DNA of 64,000 nt from Rhizorhabdus dicambivorans (lineage in GTDB: Bacteria; Pseudomonadota; Alphaproteobacteria; Sphingomonadales; Sphingomonadaceae), in NCBI RefSeq assembly GCF_002355275.1, contig NZ_CP023449.1:3450001-3514000 (forward strand). The letters run 5' to 3'. Of this stretch, positions 34,331-44,301 are shown in pieces. Both the position numbers and the translations under genes were made by a program. Positions within the stretch are counted from its first letter, which is position 1. Every line of letters starts with the position of its first letter. The notes under the pieces were generated by a model, which was not told the DNA's origin, made no database searches, and worked only from the letters and a program-made list of their open reading frames with translations.

Positions 34331-35572
34331 ATGAAGGTGATCATATTGGGCGCTGGCGTAATTGGCGTCACCAGCGCTTATTTCCTCGCCGAACAGGGCT
34401 GCGACGTCACGGTGCTCGACAGCCAGCCCGGACCGGGCCTCGGAACGAGCTTCGCCAATGCGGGGGAGATCACGCCCGCCGCGGCCGCGCCCTGGGCGTC
34501 ACCGGGCATCGTCGGCCAACTTGCCCGCTGGTTGATGAGCGAGCGTTCGCCGGTCGCGATCAGGCCGTCGCTGGATCCTGGCCTCCTGCGCTGGGTCGGC
34601 GCGTTCCTCGGACAATGCAATGCGGCAAGCTTCCAGCGGAATCGCGCGACGATGGTGGCGCTGTCGCGCTACAGCCGCGAGCAGCTCGGCGAACTCCGCG
34701 AGCGCACGGGAATCGCCTACGACCATGGGACGGGAGGCTCGCTCCACCTGTTCCGAACGGCGGAGGAACTGGATCGCGGCACGTCCGACCTCGAATCGCT
34801 GCGCCAACTGGGTCTTGCAGCCGAAATACTCGACCCCGCCCAATGTCTCCTCGTCGAGCCCGGACTGGCCAAAGGGTCCGCGGCCATGGCCGGCGGGGTT
34901 CGCTTCGCCGAAGACGAGACGGGTGACTGCTATCTGTTCACATGCGCGCTGGCGGAGCTGGCCGCGACCAAGGGCGCGCAGTTCCTATATGGTAAGAAAG
35001 TCGAACGTCTGTGCCGCGATGGCGCCTCGATTTCGGCGGTCGTGGCGAATGGGGAGCATCATACCGCAGATGCCTATGTCGTCTGCCTGGGCAGCCATAG
35101 CCCGGCCCTGCTCGGCACCATCGGGCGATCGCCGCTGATCTATCCCGTAAAGGGCTATTCGCTGTCTATCGACGCACGCCGCGCCGCGGCCGCACCACGG
35201 TCGACGATCATGGACGGACGCTTCAAGGTGGCCGTCACCCGGCTCGGCGACCGGATACGCATCGGCGGGATCGCCGCACTGTGCGGGTTCGACATGAGCC
35301 TGCCCGAGCGGTTCAGGAAAAGCCTCATCGCAACCTATCAGGAACTGTTCGGGCCAGCCGACTTCGCGGATGCCCGGCTATGGAGCGGACTGCGGCCCAG
35401 CACACCCTCGGGATGCCCGGAGATAGGGCGGTTCGCGGCAGACAACCTCTATATCAACGCAGGCCATGGAACACTTGGCTGGACGATGGCCTGCGGTGCG
35501 GGTCGCCTGCTGACCAGCATCATGACCGGCGCGGCATATCCGAAATCGCTGGATGCGGTGGTGAGGCGATGA
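34331..35572 (+). CDS. D-amino-acid dehydrogenase (DadA-like FAD oxidoreductase)
   Basis: A 413-residue FAD-dependent oxidase of the DAO/DadA family. The FAD fold opens the protein (IILGAGVIGVTSAYFLAEQG) and the C-terminus has the DadA signature INAGHGTLGWTMACGAGRL; SFANAGEITP near 40-49 is also typical. DadA oxidises D-amino acids to 2-oxo acids plus ammonia and passes electrons to the quinone pool at the inner membrane face. It is divergent from GntR with the predicted operator between them, so it is likely co-regulated with peptide uptake and suggests that the substrate supplies D-residues. A proline or other imino-acid substrate is also possible. Confidence 0.9.
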   Translation: MKVIILGAGVIGVTSAYFLAEQGCDVTVLDSQPGPGLGTSFANAGEITPAAAAPWASPGIVGQLARWLMSERSPVAIRPSLDPGLLRWVGAFLGQCNAASFQRNRATMVALSRYSREQLGELRERTGIAYDHGTGGSLHLFRTAEELDRGTSDLESLRQLGLAAEILDPAQCLLVEPGLAKGSAAMAGGVRFAEDETGDCYLFTCALAELAATKGAQFLYGKKVERLCRDGASISAVVANGEHHTADAYVVCLGSHSPALLGTIGRSPLIYPVKGYSLSIDARRAAAAPRSTIMDGRFKVAVTRLGDRIRIGGIAALCGFDMSLPERFRKSLIATYQELFGPADFADARLWSGLRPSTPSGCPEIGRFAADNLYINAGHGTLGWTMACGAGRLLTSIMTGAAYPKSLDAVVRR

Positions 35573-35637
35573 GTCCTTTGCAGACCCCGACCGCATAATC
35601 ATGGCGAATGAAAAGCCTGGCATGATAGGCATTGCGC

Positions 35638-36621
35638 ATGAGCAGCGACGATCTGGAAGAGCCGCATAAATTGGGCCTGTTCCTTACCCGGGGACATGCA
35701 TTGATGTCCTATGCGTCGGTGCTGGAGCCTTTTCGCGTGGCGAACGACTTCGCCCGCAAGCCGCTCTATCAATGGCGCCATATCTCGGTGGACGGCCAGC
35801 CCGTGCTCGGCTCGCACGGGACATCCACGGTGGTGGACTCATCGATCCAGGACGCCTTCGAATATGATACCGTCTTCGTCTTTGCCGGCGGCGATCCGTT
35901 CCTGTTCGACGACCGTGCTGCATTCGGCTGGCTTCGTCGCCAGGCCCGCTCGCGGGTCAGGATGGCGGGCGTATCAGGAGGGTCGGTTCTTCTCGCCAAG
36001 GCTGGTCTGCTTGATGGATATCGAGCGACCGTCCACTGGGAGCACGAAGCCATGTTTCAGGAATTTTTTCCGAGCGTAATGCTGGAGCCAGGCCTTTTCG
36101 CAATGGATCGCCGCCGTATGACCTGCGCCGGTGGCATCGCCGGGCTGGATTTTGCAATCGATCTGGTCGAGCGTGACTATGGGGTGACGCTCGCAAAAAC
36201 GATCAGCGACTGGTTCATCCGTACCGATCCTCGCCATGCCGATCACCCGCAGCGGATGAGCTTGGGCGACCGCTACGGCGTACTCAACGACAAAGTCGTC
36301 CGGGTGCTGGCGGAGATGGAGGCCAATGTCGAAGAGCCCCGCAGCCGGGAAAGGCTGGCACGGATCGCCGGGGTATCGCTGCGGCAACTGGAGCGCTTGT
36401 TCGCGAAAAACCTCGGACGATCGATTGAGCAGACCTATCTCGCCATCCGGCTGGAGCAGGCCTTCCATCTGGTCCGTAGCACCGGCATGTCGGTGACCGA
36501 GATTTCGGTGGCTTGCGGATTCGGCAATGCCAGTCACTTCACGCGGAGCTTTCGGGGGCAGTTTGGGCTTTCCCCCTCGGCCGTCCGGAAGACGAGGATC
36601 GCGGTCGACACCCGACGCTGA
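35638..36621 (+). CDS. GlxA-family AraC-type transcriptional regulator
   Basis: A 327-residue protein: N-terminal DJ-1/PfpI-like domain (residues 10-190) and C-terminal AraC HTH_18 domain (SRERLARIAGVSLRQLERLF, then SVTEISVACGFGNASHFTRS). The usual nucleophile elbow Cys of DJ-1 proteins is replaced: the sequence is GVSGGSVLLAKAGLLDG, so the domain probably senses rather than catalyses. Relatives regulate amino-acid, carnitine and betaine catabolism. I start at the ATG at 35638. It lies 65 bp after DadA and 108 bp before a TBDR gene, and may activate either. Confidence 0.9.
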   Translation: MSSDDLEEPHKLGLFLTRGHALMSYASVLEPFRVANDFARKPLYQWRHISVDGQPVLGSHGTSTVVDSSIQDAFEYDTVFVFAGGDPFLFDDRAAFGWLRRQARSRVRMAGVSGGSVLLAKAGLLDGYRATVHWEHEAMFQEFFPSVMLEPGLFAMDRRRMTCAGGIAGLDFAIDLVERDYGVTLAKTISDWFIRTDPRHADHPQRMSLGDRYGVLNDKVVRVLAEMEANVEEPRSRERLARIAGVSLRQLERLFAKNLGRSIEQTYLAIRLEQAFHLVRSTGMSVTEISVACGFGNASHFTRSFRGQFGLSPSAVRKTRIAVDTRR

Positions 36622-36741
36622 CGTGAAGGGGAACCAGACGCGATGTCGCTGTGAGTCTGATACCCGTCTTCCTCAGCACGGCACGCTGCCGAATCTTTAA
36701 TTAGGCAATCCCCCTTCCGATCAGTCAGGATGAAGGGGGAA

Positions 36742-39027
36742 ATGATGCGGTCGATATCTAAATGCCAGGACGGCTCGTCCGGTTCTGTGATCTTGCTGGC
36801 AACGGCTTCAGCACTAGCGATCATCGCCCTGGCGGCACCCGCTTCGGCGCAGAACCGTTCCGCCGCGGCGAACGCGAACGAGGGCGAGATCATCGTCACG
36901 GCGCAACGTCGAGAGCAGCGCCTAAGCGATGTACCTCTCAGCGTATCGGCGGTAACCGCCACCGACATAGCGCGGCGCGGCCTTGTCAGCCAGGGCGACT
37001 ATCTCCGCTCGCTCCCGGGAGTGAACCAGATCGAAGCCGGAGCGGCCAACAGCTCGATCATCATTCGCGGTGTCGCTGCCAGTCCCCAGAACACCGATCG
37101 CGGGGCGAAGGCGACCGTCGGCTATTATCTGAACGACATTCCGTTGACCGGCTACGTCCTGCGCGGGGGCGCCGACGTCAAGCTGGTCGATCTGGAACGG
37201 GTCGAGGTCATTCGCGGGCCGCAGGGTACGCTGTTCGGCAGCGGCTCGCTCGGCGGCACCGTGCGCAATATCGCCCGGGCTCCCAATCCGGAAAGGCTGG
37301 AGGGCCATCTGCGCGGCACCATCTCGCAAACCGGCCGCGCCGGTAGCGACAATGAAGCCGTGGAAGCGGTCGTCAACGTTCCGATCATCGAGAACAAGGT
37401 CGCCCTGCGTGCCGTCGGCTATCTGTTCGAGAATAGCGGCTTCGTGGACAATGTGGCGGCGAGCACGCCCGCGGCCGTCGCCCGCGCCAATCTTTACGGT
37501 ATCCCCGAACTTGCCCGCAACGACAAGGGCGTCGGCCGGGACCGCTATATCGGCGGCCGTATCGCCCTACTGGCGAAACCCACCGAGGATCTGAAGGGCA
37601 CGATCACCTATCTGCGCCAGGATATCACTCAACATGGCCTGCCGGACGCCGAGCCTGCTATCGGCAAATTCCGCCAAGCCCGCCTCGGGCTGAGCGACAA
37701 TGTGGGCGGGGGGAGCGAGCGCCTTGAGGATGTTCTCAAGATCCTCAACGCAACGCTGGATTACAGCTTCGACTGGGGCGCGCTCACATCCTCATCATCG
37801 CTCGTGAAAGAAACCTATCTCGAGAAGCGTGAGATCGGCACCTTCTTTGCCAACCAGCCGCCGGTCGCTCAGCGCAACGTGGCCGATACCGAGGCGTTCA
37901 TCCAGGAATTGCGGTTTGCGTCAAAGTTCGCGGGCCCCTTTCAGCTCCTGACCGGCCTTTATTACGAGAATATCGACCGCGATTTCCTCAATCAAAATCT
38001 CTTCGGCGGGCGCACTAACCTCGCGCTGTCGGGCTTTCCGAGCGCGACGATCACGAACAATTTCGAAAAGAACAGCGTCACCCAGAAGGCGGTCTTTGGA
38101 GAGGCATCGCTCGAGCTCAGCCAGTTCAAGCTGACTGTCGGCGCCCGCCATTTCGATTATGACGACCGCACGATCACGACCAATCGGGTGTCGGGCGCGG
38201 TGACCCGGCTATCGGGCAGCAACAGCGGGACAACCTATAAGGCGAATATGTCGTGGCAGCCGAAACAGGATCTGCTGCTTTACGGGCAGTTTTCCCAAGG
38301 CTTCCGGCTTGGCAGTCCGGTGGCGCCGGCAATCGCGACGTGCGATCGGGATGGAAACGGAGTCATCGACGGCACCACGATTTCGGCCGGCCCTCGAACA
38401 CTGGATCCCGACAAGCTGGAATCCTTTGAAGCGGGCGCCAAATTCACTACCGCCGGTGGCGCCCTCACTGTCAATGCCGCCGCTTATCACAACAAGTGGA
38501 AGGGCGTGCCGATCAATGTGATCGTGCCGTGTGGCGCAAACGTCGCGGACAATGCCGGCGAAGCCCGCACGCAAGGCATTGAGTTTTCGGCGGAGGCGAG
38601 GCCGGCCCGCGGGCTGCAGCTGAGCTTTTCGGCTGCCTATACTGATGCCGAACTCTCCAAGGACGCCCCGCGCATCAACGGCCTGAAGGGCGACCGTCTT
38701 CCCGGGTCGCCGCGCTATACGGCATTTCTCGGTGTCGGATATGAATTCGAGCTGGGGGGCCGGAAGAGTTTCGTCCGGGCCGACTACAGTTGGATCGGGG
38801 GCTTCTTCAACAATCTCAAGCAGACGGGCATCGAAGCGGGCGACTACAGCATCATCGGAGCGCGCATCGGCACGCGGTTCGGGCCGCTCGGGGTCGAAGC
38901 GTTCGTGAGCAATCTCACCAACTCGGCAAAGCCGACCTGGGTCGACTCCACCTTCACCGGACCGATCCAGCGCCTCTACCGGCTTCGCCCCCGCACCATC
39001 GGCCTGACCGGGCAGTTCAGCTTCTGA
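36742..39027 (+). CDS. TonB-dependent outer-membrane receptor, copy 2
   Basis: About 761 residues. Signal peptide VILLATASALAIIALAAPAS, then AQ; TonB-box-like GEIIVTAQRREQRLSDVPLS; plug domain with NSSIIIRGVAASPQN and RVEVIRGPQGTLFGSGSLGG; barrel ending LRPRTIGLTGQFSF. A longer frame starts at 36730, but the purine-rich AAGGGGGAA (36733-36741) lies inside its first codons and fits a ribosome-binding site for the paired ATGs at 36742 and 36745. The amidohydrolase gene follows after one base, so receptor, amidohydrolase, MFS, S9 peptidase and cyclodeaminase-like genes form one plus-strand operon. Confidence 0.95.
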   Translation: MMRSISKCQDGSSGSVILLATASALAIIALAAPASAQNRSAAANANEGEIIVTAQRREQRLSDVPLSVSAVTATDIARRGLVSQGDYLRSLPGVNQIEAGAANSSIIIRGVAASPQNTDRGAKATVGYYLNDIPLTGYVLRGGADVKLVDLERVEVIRGPQGTLFGSGSLGGTVRNIARAPNPERLEGHLRGTISQTGRAGSDNEAVEAVVNVPIIENKVALRAVGYLFENSGFVDNVAASTPAAVARANLYGIPELARNDKGVGRDRYIGGRIALLAKPTEDLKGTITYLRQDITQHGLPDAEPAIGKFRQARLGLSDNVGGGSERLEDVLKILNATLDYSFDWGALTSSSSLVKETYLEKREIGTFFANQPPVAQRNVADTEAFIQELRFASKFAGPFQLLTGLYYENIDRDFLNQNLFGGRTNLALSGFPSATITNNFEKNSVTQKAVFGEASLELSQFKLTVGARHFDYDDRTITTNRVSGAVTRLSGSNSGTTYKANMSWQPKQDLLLYGQFSQGFRLGSPVAPAIATCDRDGNGVIDGTTISAGPRTLDPDKLESFEAGAKFTTAGGALTVNAAAYHNKWKGVPINVIVPCGANVADNAGEARTQGIEFSAEARPARGLQLSFSAAYTDAELSKDAPRINGLKGDRLPGSPRYTAFLGVGYEFELGGRKSFVRADYSWIGGFFNNLKQTGIEAGDYSIIGARIGTRFGPLGVEAFVSNLTNSAKPTWVDSTFTGPIQRLYRLRPRTIGLTGQFSF

Positions 39028-39028
39028 A

Positions 39029-40447
39029 ATGGCCATCCTGATAGAGAATGCGACGGTCATAGACGGCGTCGCCGACACCGCCCGGGAGAATTGCTCGATC
39101 CTGATCGAAGGCGAGCGCATCGTGCAGGTCGGCGACGTCGATTGCGAGAAGCTTCCCGCCGGCCTCGAACGTATCGACGCGCGCGGCCGGTTCATCATCC
39201 CCGGCTTGATGAACGCCAATGTCCATCTGTTCATGGCGGTCAATCTCGAAAGCCTGTCGCGCTACTGGGACCGCTATGAGGATATCATCCTCGAAGCGTC
39301 CCAGGTGGCGCTCAAGCACGGCCTGACCACCGTGTTCGATACCTGGGGCCCACGGCGTTTCCTGATCGCAGCCAGAGATCGTATTGCCAGCGGCGAGACG
39401 GTCGGCGCGCGCTTCTTCTGTGCGGGAAACATCGTCGGTCTAGACGGCCTCTTCTCGCCCGACTTCTTCAGCCGGGCACAGGAGGTGGCCAGCGCGGTCA
39501 TGACCCGGCGGATCAACGCGATCTGGGCCGAGGATATGGGCCGCCATCTGATGTGGAAAACGCCCGGGCAGGTGAGCGCGGCGATCGACGCCTATCTTGG
39601 CCGAGGCATCGATTTCATCAAATATGCTTCCAACGAACATTATCCGGGCGCCTTCTTGGCCTTCTCGCCCGATCAGCAGCGTGCGATCGTCGATGCAGCG
39701 CATGCCCGCGGCAAAACCGCCCAGGCGCACAGCATGTCGGTCGAGGGGCTTCGCATCGCCGTGGAGGCCGGATGCGACCTCATCCAGCATTGCAACAAGA
39801 CCGGCCCCGTGCCGATACCCGGCGATACGCTCGACTTGATGGCGCGACGGAATACGGGAGCTGTCGTCTTTCCCCAGACCGACGCCGGACTCGCCTGGCT
39901 GCTCGAAAATCTTCCCGAAGAACAGCAGGAAAGCTGGCGGGTATCGCACCGCAATGCCTGCAATCTCGTCTCGGCGGGGGTCAAACTCCTGCTCGCCAAT
40001 GACGGTGCAATCATGCCACCCGAATGGCCGACCGATCCGCAATGGGGCAAGAGCTGGGTCACCGCACCCGAGGCCTTCAACCTCGCCAAACTCACCACCG
40101 GCCATTTCGTGTGGTTCGAAGCCATGGCGGAGAAGGGCTGTCCGCCGATGGCGATGCTCCACGCGGCGACTCGCAATATCGCCGAAGCCTATGGCATGGC
40201 CGACGATCTTGGTACGATCGCCGCGGGAAAATATGCCGATCTGCTGATCTTGGAAAAGAACCCACTGCTCGATGCAAAAAATTATCGCACCATCCTCAGC
40301 GTTATGAAATCGGGCAAGATTATCGACCGCGAGGCGCTACCCGAACACCGGCTGATGAGCCGCGACATCGAAGCGCCGTGCGAAGAGGAAGGGCGCCACA
40401 TACCCTTCCTCGGCAGCGGCGGTCGTTTCCCGTTCAGCTGCTGCTGA
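39029..40447 (+). CDS. Amidohydrolase-superfamily protein with altered HxH motif
   Basis: A 472-residue TIM-barrel hydrolase with flanking beta-sandwich: MAILIENATVIDGVADTA at the start and GTIAAGKYADLLILEKNPL near the end. Expected metal ligands are the Lys of DFIKYAS, the His residues of AQAHSMSVEG and IQHCNKTG, and the Asp of LLANDGA. The first metal motif, normally HxH, is N64-V65-H66 (MNANVHLF), so one ligand is replaced by Asn. Relatives include imidazolonepropionase-like and Xaa-Pro/Xaa-Arg dipeptidases. A mononuclear site or altered chemistry is possible. It lies directly after TBDR 2 with no signal peptide, so it acts in the cytoplasm. Confidence 0.9.
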   Translation: MAILIENATVIDGVADTARENCSILIEGERIVQVGDVDCEKLPAGLERIDARGRFIIPGLMNANVHLFMAVNLESLSRYWDRYEDIILEASQVALKHGLTTVFDTWGPRRFLIAARDRIASGETVGARFFCAGNIVGLDGLFSPDFFSRAQEVASAVMTRRINAIWAEDMGRHLMWKTPGQVSAAIDAYLGRGIDFIKYASNEHYPGAFLAFSPDQQRAIVDAAHARGKTAQAHSMSVEGLRIAVEAGCDLIQHCNKTGPVPIPGDTLDLMARRNTGAVVFPQTDAGLAWLLENLPEEQQESWRVSHRNACNLVSAGVKLLLANDGAIMPPEWPTDPQWGKSWVTAPEAFNLAKLTTGHFVWFEAMAEKGCPPMAMLHAATRNIAEAYGMADDLGTIAAGKYADLLILEKNPLLDAKNYRTILSVMKSGKIIDREALPEHRLMSRDIEAPCEEEGRHIPFLGSGGRFPFSCC

Positions 40448-40451
40448 TGCC

Positions 40452-41747
40452 ATGAGCCGCAGCTCGCCAAACCACACCTTGCTGCTGCTGCTCATGCTCG
40501 GCCTGGCCTTCAACCAAGTCGACCGGCTCGCGCTTGGGTTGCTGCTGCAGGACATCAAGCACGAACTGTTGCTGTCGGACACCCAGCTGGGCCTTCTCAG
40601 CGGGATCGCCTTCGCCCTGTTCTATTCGATCATGGGGATCCCGATCGCCCGCTGGGCCGACCGGGGCGACCGGGTGACGATCATCTCGCTGACCGCCGCG
40701 ATCTGGAGTCTCGCGGTCGCCCTATGCGGTATCGCCACGAGTTTCGCCCAGCTGTTGCTGATCCGTATCGGCGTCGCGATCGGCGAAGCTGGCTATATGC
40801 CACCCGCCAACTCGCTGATCGCCGACAGCTTTGGCCGGGACCAACGCCCCCGCGCCACCGCGATCTTCCTGCTCGGCGCCCCGGTCGGGGCGATCCTCGG
40901 CTATTTCGTCGCGGGCTGGCTCAACGAACTTGTCGGTTGGCGGATGACCTTCGTGCTATTGGGAGCACCCGGGCTGGCCTTCGCGATACTGTTCCGGTCG
41001 GTCCTTCGCGATCCGAGAAGCTCGGCGCGGTCGGCATCCCTACCAGCGGGTTTGTCCGAGCCCAGTCACAAGCCATCCATCCTCGCGGCATTCACAGTCC
41101 TGTCCCGCAATCGCACCTTCCTTCATTTGCTGATCGGCTATTCGATCATGTGCTTTTTCAGCCATGGCATCGGGTTGTGGAAATCGGCGTTTTTCATCCG
41201 CAGCCATGGGCTTTCAACCGGCGAACTCGGCACATGGTTCGCGCTCATCTACGGCGTGGGCGGCATCGCCGGGACAGCGCTCGGCGGCGAACTCGCGTCG
41301 CGCAGAGCCGCCGGCGATGAAGCGCTTCAGCTGCGGACGATGGCGCTGGTCACCCTCGCCTTCGGCGCGCTCTCCGCCCTCGTCTACCTGGCGCCGGACC
41401 GTTACATCGCCTTCGGCCTGCTGTTCGTCGGCGTCGTCGGCGTCAACACGGCCATCGCGCCGCTGTTCGCCACGATCCAGACGCTGGTGCCCCCGCACAT
41501 GCGCGCCATGGCGATCGCAATCGTCTATCTGTTCGCCAATCTGATCGGGATGGGCCTGGGCCCGCTCGCCGCCGGGATGCTGAGCGACCTACTGACGGCG
41601 AGCCTGGGAAGCGAGGCGCTGCGCTACGCGCTGCTCTGCCTGTGCCCGGGCTATGCCTGGTGCGCCGCGCATCTCTGGCGCGCCAGCCACACCGTGCTCG
41701 CCGATATCACGCGCCAACAGCACGGCACCCATGGCGACGCGATATGA
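40452..41747 (+). CDS. MFS transporter, spinster-type, copy 2
   Basis: A 431-residue, 12-helix transporter opening with LLLLLMLGLAFNQVDRLALG, QDIKHELLLSDTQLGLLSG. It is closer to the frameshifted copy at 50.3-51.6 kb (same VDRLALGLLLQDIK stretch and WASRRAA-type central loop) than to copy 1. It starts 4 bp after the amidohydrolase stop and overlaps the S9 peptidase start by ATGA. Its position after TBDR 2 suggests that it moves the ligand of that receptor across the inner membrane. Confidence 0.9.
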   Translation: MSRSSPNHTLLLLLMLGLAFNQVDRLALGLLLQDIKHELLLSDTQLGLLSGIAFALFYSIMGIPIARWADRGDRVTIISLTAAIWSLAVALCGIATSFAQLLLIRIGVAIGEAGYMPPANSLIADSFGRDQRPRATAIFLLGAPVGAILGYFVAGWLNELVGWRMTFVLLGAPGLAFAILFRSVLRDPRSSARSASLPAGLSEPSHKPSILAAFTVLSRNRTFLHLLIGYSIMCFFSHGIGLWKSAFFIRSHGLSTGELGTWFALIYGVGGIAGTALGGELASRRAAGDEALQLRTMALVTLAFGALSALVYLAPDRYIAFGLLFVGVVGVNTAIAPLFATIQTLVPPHMRAMAIAIVYLFANLIGMGLGPLAAGMLSDLLTASLGSEALRYALLCLCPGYAWCAAHLWRASHTVLADITRQQHGTHGDAI

Positions 41748-43786
41748 CCGGTGCGATGCTGGCGCCCGCTGCATCCGGGGATCCGGCTGAGGATATCTTC
41801 GGTTCGCTGCGACACGAGGGCGAGCGGCTATATATCGCCGCCGCCTGGCCGGGAACCGGACGTTTCCACGATGCGGCCGAACTGGACGTTGCACCCGGCG
41901 GCGACTTCGTCCTGTTCACGGCCACCTTCTTGGATGATCGGGAGAGTCCAAAACGCACCGACCTCTGCGAGCTTCGCATCGACGACGGGGAACTCTCCCG
42001 CCTCTCCCCTTGCGAAACGGGATCGCGAAAGTCGGGAGCCTATGGCCCGTGCGGAACGATCATAGCCTGTCTCCGCGACTGGCAAGGCGACGGACATTGG
42101 CAGCTCGAACTGCTCGACCGGACCCACGGCCAATCGGTGCGTCCGCCCGCACTGCCGGGCTCCGTCGAATATCTCCGATGGTCGCCCTGCGGACGGAAGC
42201 TGCTGGTCGGCACGGTCGGTCCGGGCGGGGACCGGTCGAGTGTGGAAGGCGCCGTCCGCCGAACCGCCGAAGCGGCTTGTGCCCAGCCGTGGGAACCACG
42301 GATCGACCGCGGTTACGATGACGCGGCGTGGCGGCGCCTCCTGATATACTCGCTGGACACGGAAAGCTGGGAGCCGGCCATTAACGGCCCCGTCACGGTG
42401 TGGGAGGCTGATTGGTGCGGTGATCACGCAATCGCCGCGATCGTCTCGGACGACCAGGGCGAAGGTGCGTGGTTCGATGCGCGGCTTGAGCTATTTGCCC
42501 TCGGTGCGTCGGGCGGTCTTCGGCCGTCCGGCACCCTCGATCAGCTAGGCTGGGTTCGCGGCTCGGCCGACGGAAAATGGATCGCGATCGTCGACGCCGT
42601 GTGCAGCGACCGCTGGGTGGTTGCGGGCGACCTGATCCTGATCGAAGCAGGGAGCAATTCGGTACATCGCATCGATTGCGGCTTCGACGTCACCCATGTC
42701 GAATGGCGCGGCGCTGACCATCTGCTCGTCGCTGGCGTGGATGGCCTGGAGAGCGTCGCAGCCATGGTCACCCCGTCCTCGCGACAAACGTCCGAACTGT
42801 GGCGGAGCCAGGCGACTTCGGTTGCCGGACATAGCGTCAAGATCGCCGGGCGGGGTGACAGTGGTGATTTCGTTCTGGCCGGTGAAGGCTTTGCCCAAGC
42901 TCCCGAGATCGCACTGGTCAGCCAGGGTCTCTATCGCTGCCTCTTCTGCCTGTACGCGGACCAGCCGGGCGTCCTTCCGGCATTCGATGTCCGCGCCATG
43001 GAGTGGCGAGCCGGCGATGGATTGAACATCGAGGGCTGGCTGCTCACGCCAGCTGCTCCGCCACCCTGGCCGCTCGTCGTCCAGGTGCATGGCGGACCGG
43101 TCGCGCATTGGCGCCCTGCCTGGCTGGGGAGGCGCATCCCGTCCGCGCTTCTGTTGTCCCGTGGCTTTGCGGTGCTGCTCGCCAATCCGCGCGGCAGTTC
43201 CGGAAGGGGCCGCGCATTCGCCGGGGCCGTGCGCGGCGATATGGGAGGCGCGGATGCGGAGGATCTGGTCTCAGGTGTCGAAGAACTGATTGCAGCGGGA
43301 TTGGTGGATCCCGCCCGCATCGGCATCACCGGCGTCAGCTATGGCGGGTTCATGACGGCCTGGCTTCTCACGCAAAGCCGACGCTTCGCCGCCGGCGTTT
43401 CAGTGGCGCCCATCATCAACCACCAGACTCACCGCTTGCTTTCCAACATTTCCCGCTTTTCGGAGCTGTTCGTGGGAGCACCGGAGCAATTCCCCGACGG
43501 GCCGTGGCGCGAACGCAGCCCGCTGTTCTTCGCCCGGCAGGTGCAGGTGCCGACCCTCACGATCTGCGGCGCGCTCGATCGATGCACCCCGCCCATCGAG
43601 GCTGAGCAATTTCACGCCGCGTTGCGCTGCGCAGGCGCCGTGTCCGAACTCGTCACTTATCCGCTCGAGGGCCACGGCATTCGCGGATTTCCTGCCGTAA
43701 TCGACTATGCGGCCAGGCTCGTCGCCTGGTTCGTCGCGCACATGCCCGCCCAATCGTTCGCATATTCCGGGCACAGCCGGCGATGA
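41744..43786 (+). CDS. Prolyl-oligopeptidase-family (S9) peptidase, copy 1
   Basis: A 680-residue S9 enzyme: N-terminal seven-bladed beta-propeller (to about residue 420) and C-terminal alpha/beta hydrolase. Catalytic triad placed as S532 (GVSYGGF), D612 (GALDRC) and H644 (EGHGIRGF). The oxyanion-side HGGPVAHW is typical of acylaminoacyl-peptidases. The propeller limits access to small or flexible peptides. No signal peptide, so cytoplasmic. It is co-translated with the MFS gene and overlaps the truncated cyclodeaminase gene by ATGA. In sphingomonads some S9 enzymes next to TBDRs open lasso peptides, which is one candidate role; a general oligopeptidase is the alternative. Confidence 0.9.
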   Translation: MTGAMLAPAASGDPAEDIFGSLRHEGERLYIAAAWPGTGRFHDAAELDVAPGGDFVLFTATFLDDRESPKRTDLCELRIDDGELSRLSPCETGSRKSGAYGPCGTIIACLRDWQGDGHWQLELLDRTHGQSVRPPALPGSVEYLRWSPCGRKLLVGTVGPGGDRSSVEGAVRRTAEAACAQPWEPRIDRGYDDAAWRRLLIYSLDTESWEPAINGPVTVWEADWCGDHAIAAIVSDDQGEGAWFDARLELFALGASGGLRPSGTLDQLGWVRGSADGKWIAIVDAVCSDRWVVAGDLILIEAGSNSVHRIDCGFDVTHVEWRGADHLLVAGVDGLESVAAMVTPSSRQTSELWRSQATSVAGHSVKIAGRGDSGDFVLAGEGFAQAPEIALVSQGLYRCLFCLYADQPGVLPAFDVRAMEWRAGDGLNIEGWLLTPAAPPPWPLVVQVHGGPVAHWRPAWLGRRIPSALLLSRGFAVLLANPRGSSGRGRAFAGAVRGDMGGADAEDLVSGVEELIAAGLVDPARIGITGVSYGGFMTAWLLTQSRRFAAGVSVAPIINHQTHRLLSNISRFSELFVGAPEQFPDGPWRERSPLFFARQVQVPTLTICGALDRCTPPIEAEQFHAALRCAGAVSELVTYPLEGHGIRGFPAVIDYAARLVAWFVAHMPAQSFAYSGHSRR

Positions 43787-44301
43787 TCGTAGTGGATGCA
43801 GACCGGATCGAGGGCCTGTTGCCCATGGAGCAGCTGGTGGAGGCCTTGCACCGGGCCTTCGCGACCGAGGTTCGAGCCTATGAGCGAACGCAGGTGCCGG
43901 TGCCCGGCGGAGTGGATGAGCGCCTCTTGCGGACCATGCCGGCTTTCGGCCCGGACGGCCGTGTTATGGTGAAGTTGGCCACGGTGTTCCCGGGCAATCG
44001 CGACGCGGGCCTGCCAACGATCCAGGGCGCGCTTCTGATCTTCGATGCGCATGGGCGGCCGACCGCCCTGCTCGATGCCGCAGCGGTGACGCGGCGCCGC
44101 ACCGCCGCAGCCTCGGCGCTCGCCTCCCGCTTTCTGTCGCGCCGCGACAGCCGTCGGCTACTGATCATCGGGACGGGTTGCCTGGCGCCCTATCTGGCAT
44201 TGGCCCATGCGACGGTTCGGCCGATCGAAGACGTAATCGAGACCCAGCCCGACATGGGCGGGACCGACCAGATCAATGGCACAGCGAAGCTGCATCACTA
44301 A
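43783..44301 (+). pseudogene. Ornithine cyclodeaminase/mu-crystallin homologue, C-terminally truncated
   Basis: The open frame encodes 172 residues against about 315 in the intact family member at 32486. Homology runs from MIVVDADRIEGLLPMEQLVE through LLDAAAVTRRRTAAASALAS and the dinucleotide loop LLIIGTGCLAPYLALAHATV, then ends near 44238. The remaining codons (ETQPDMGGTDQINGTAKLHH) are antisense to a broken M19 gene. The NAD(P) domain is therefore lost and the product is unlikely to work. The start overlaps the S9 stop by ATGA, so it is the last gene of the plus-strand operon. Confidence 0.85.
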
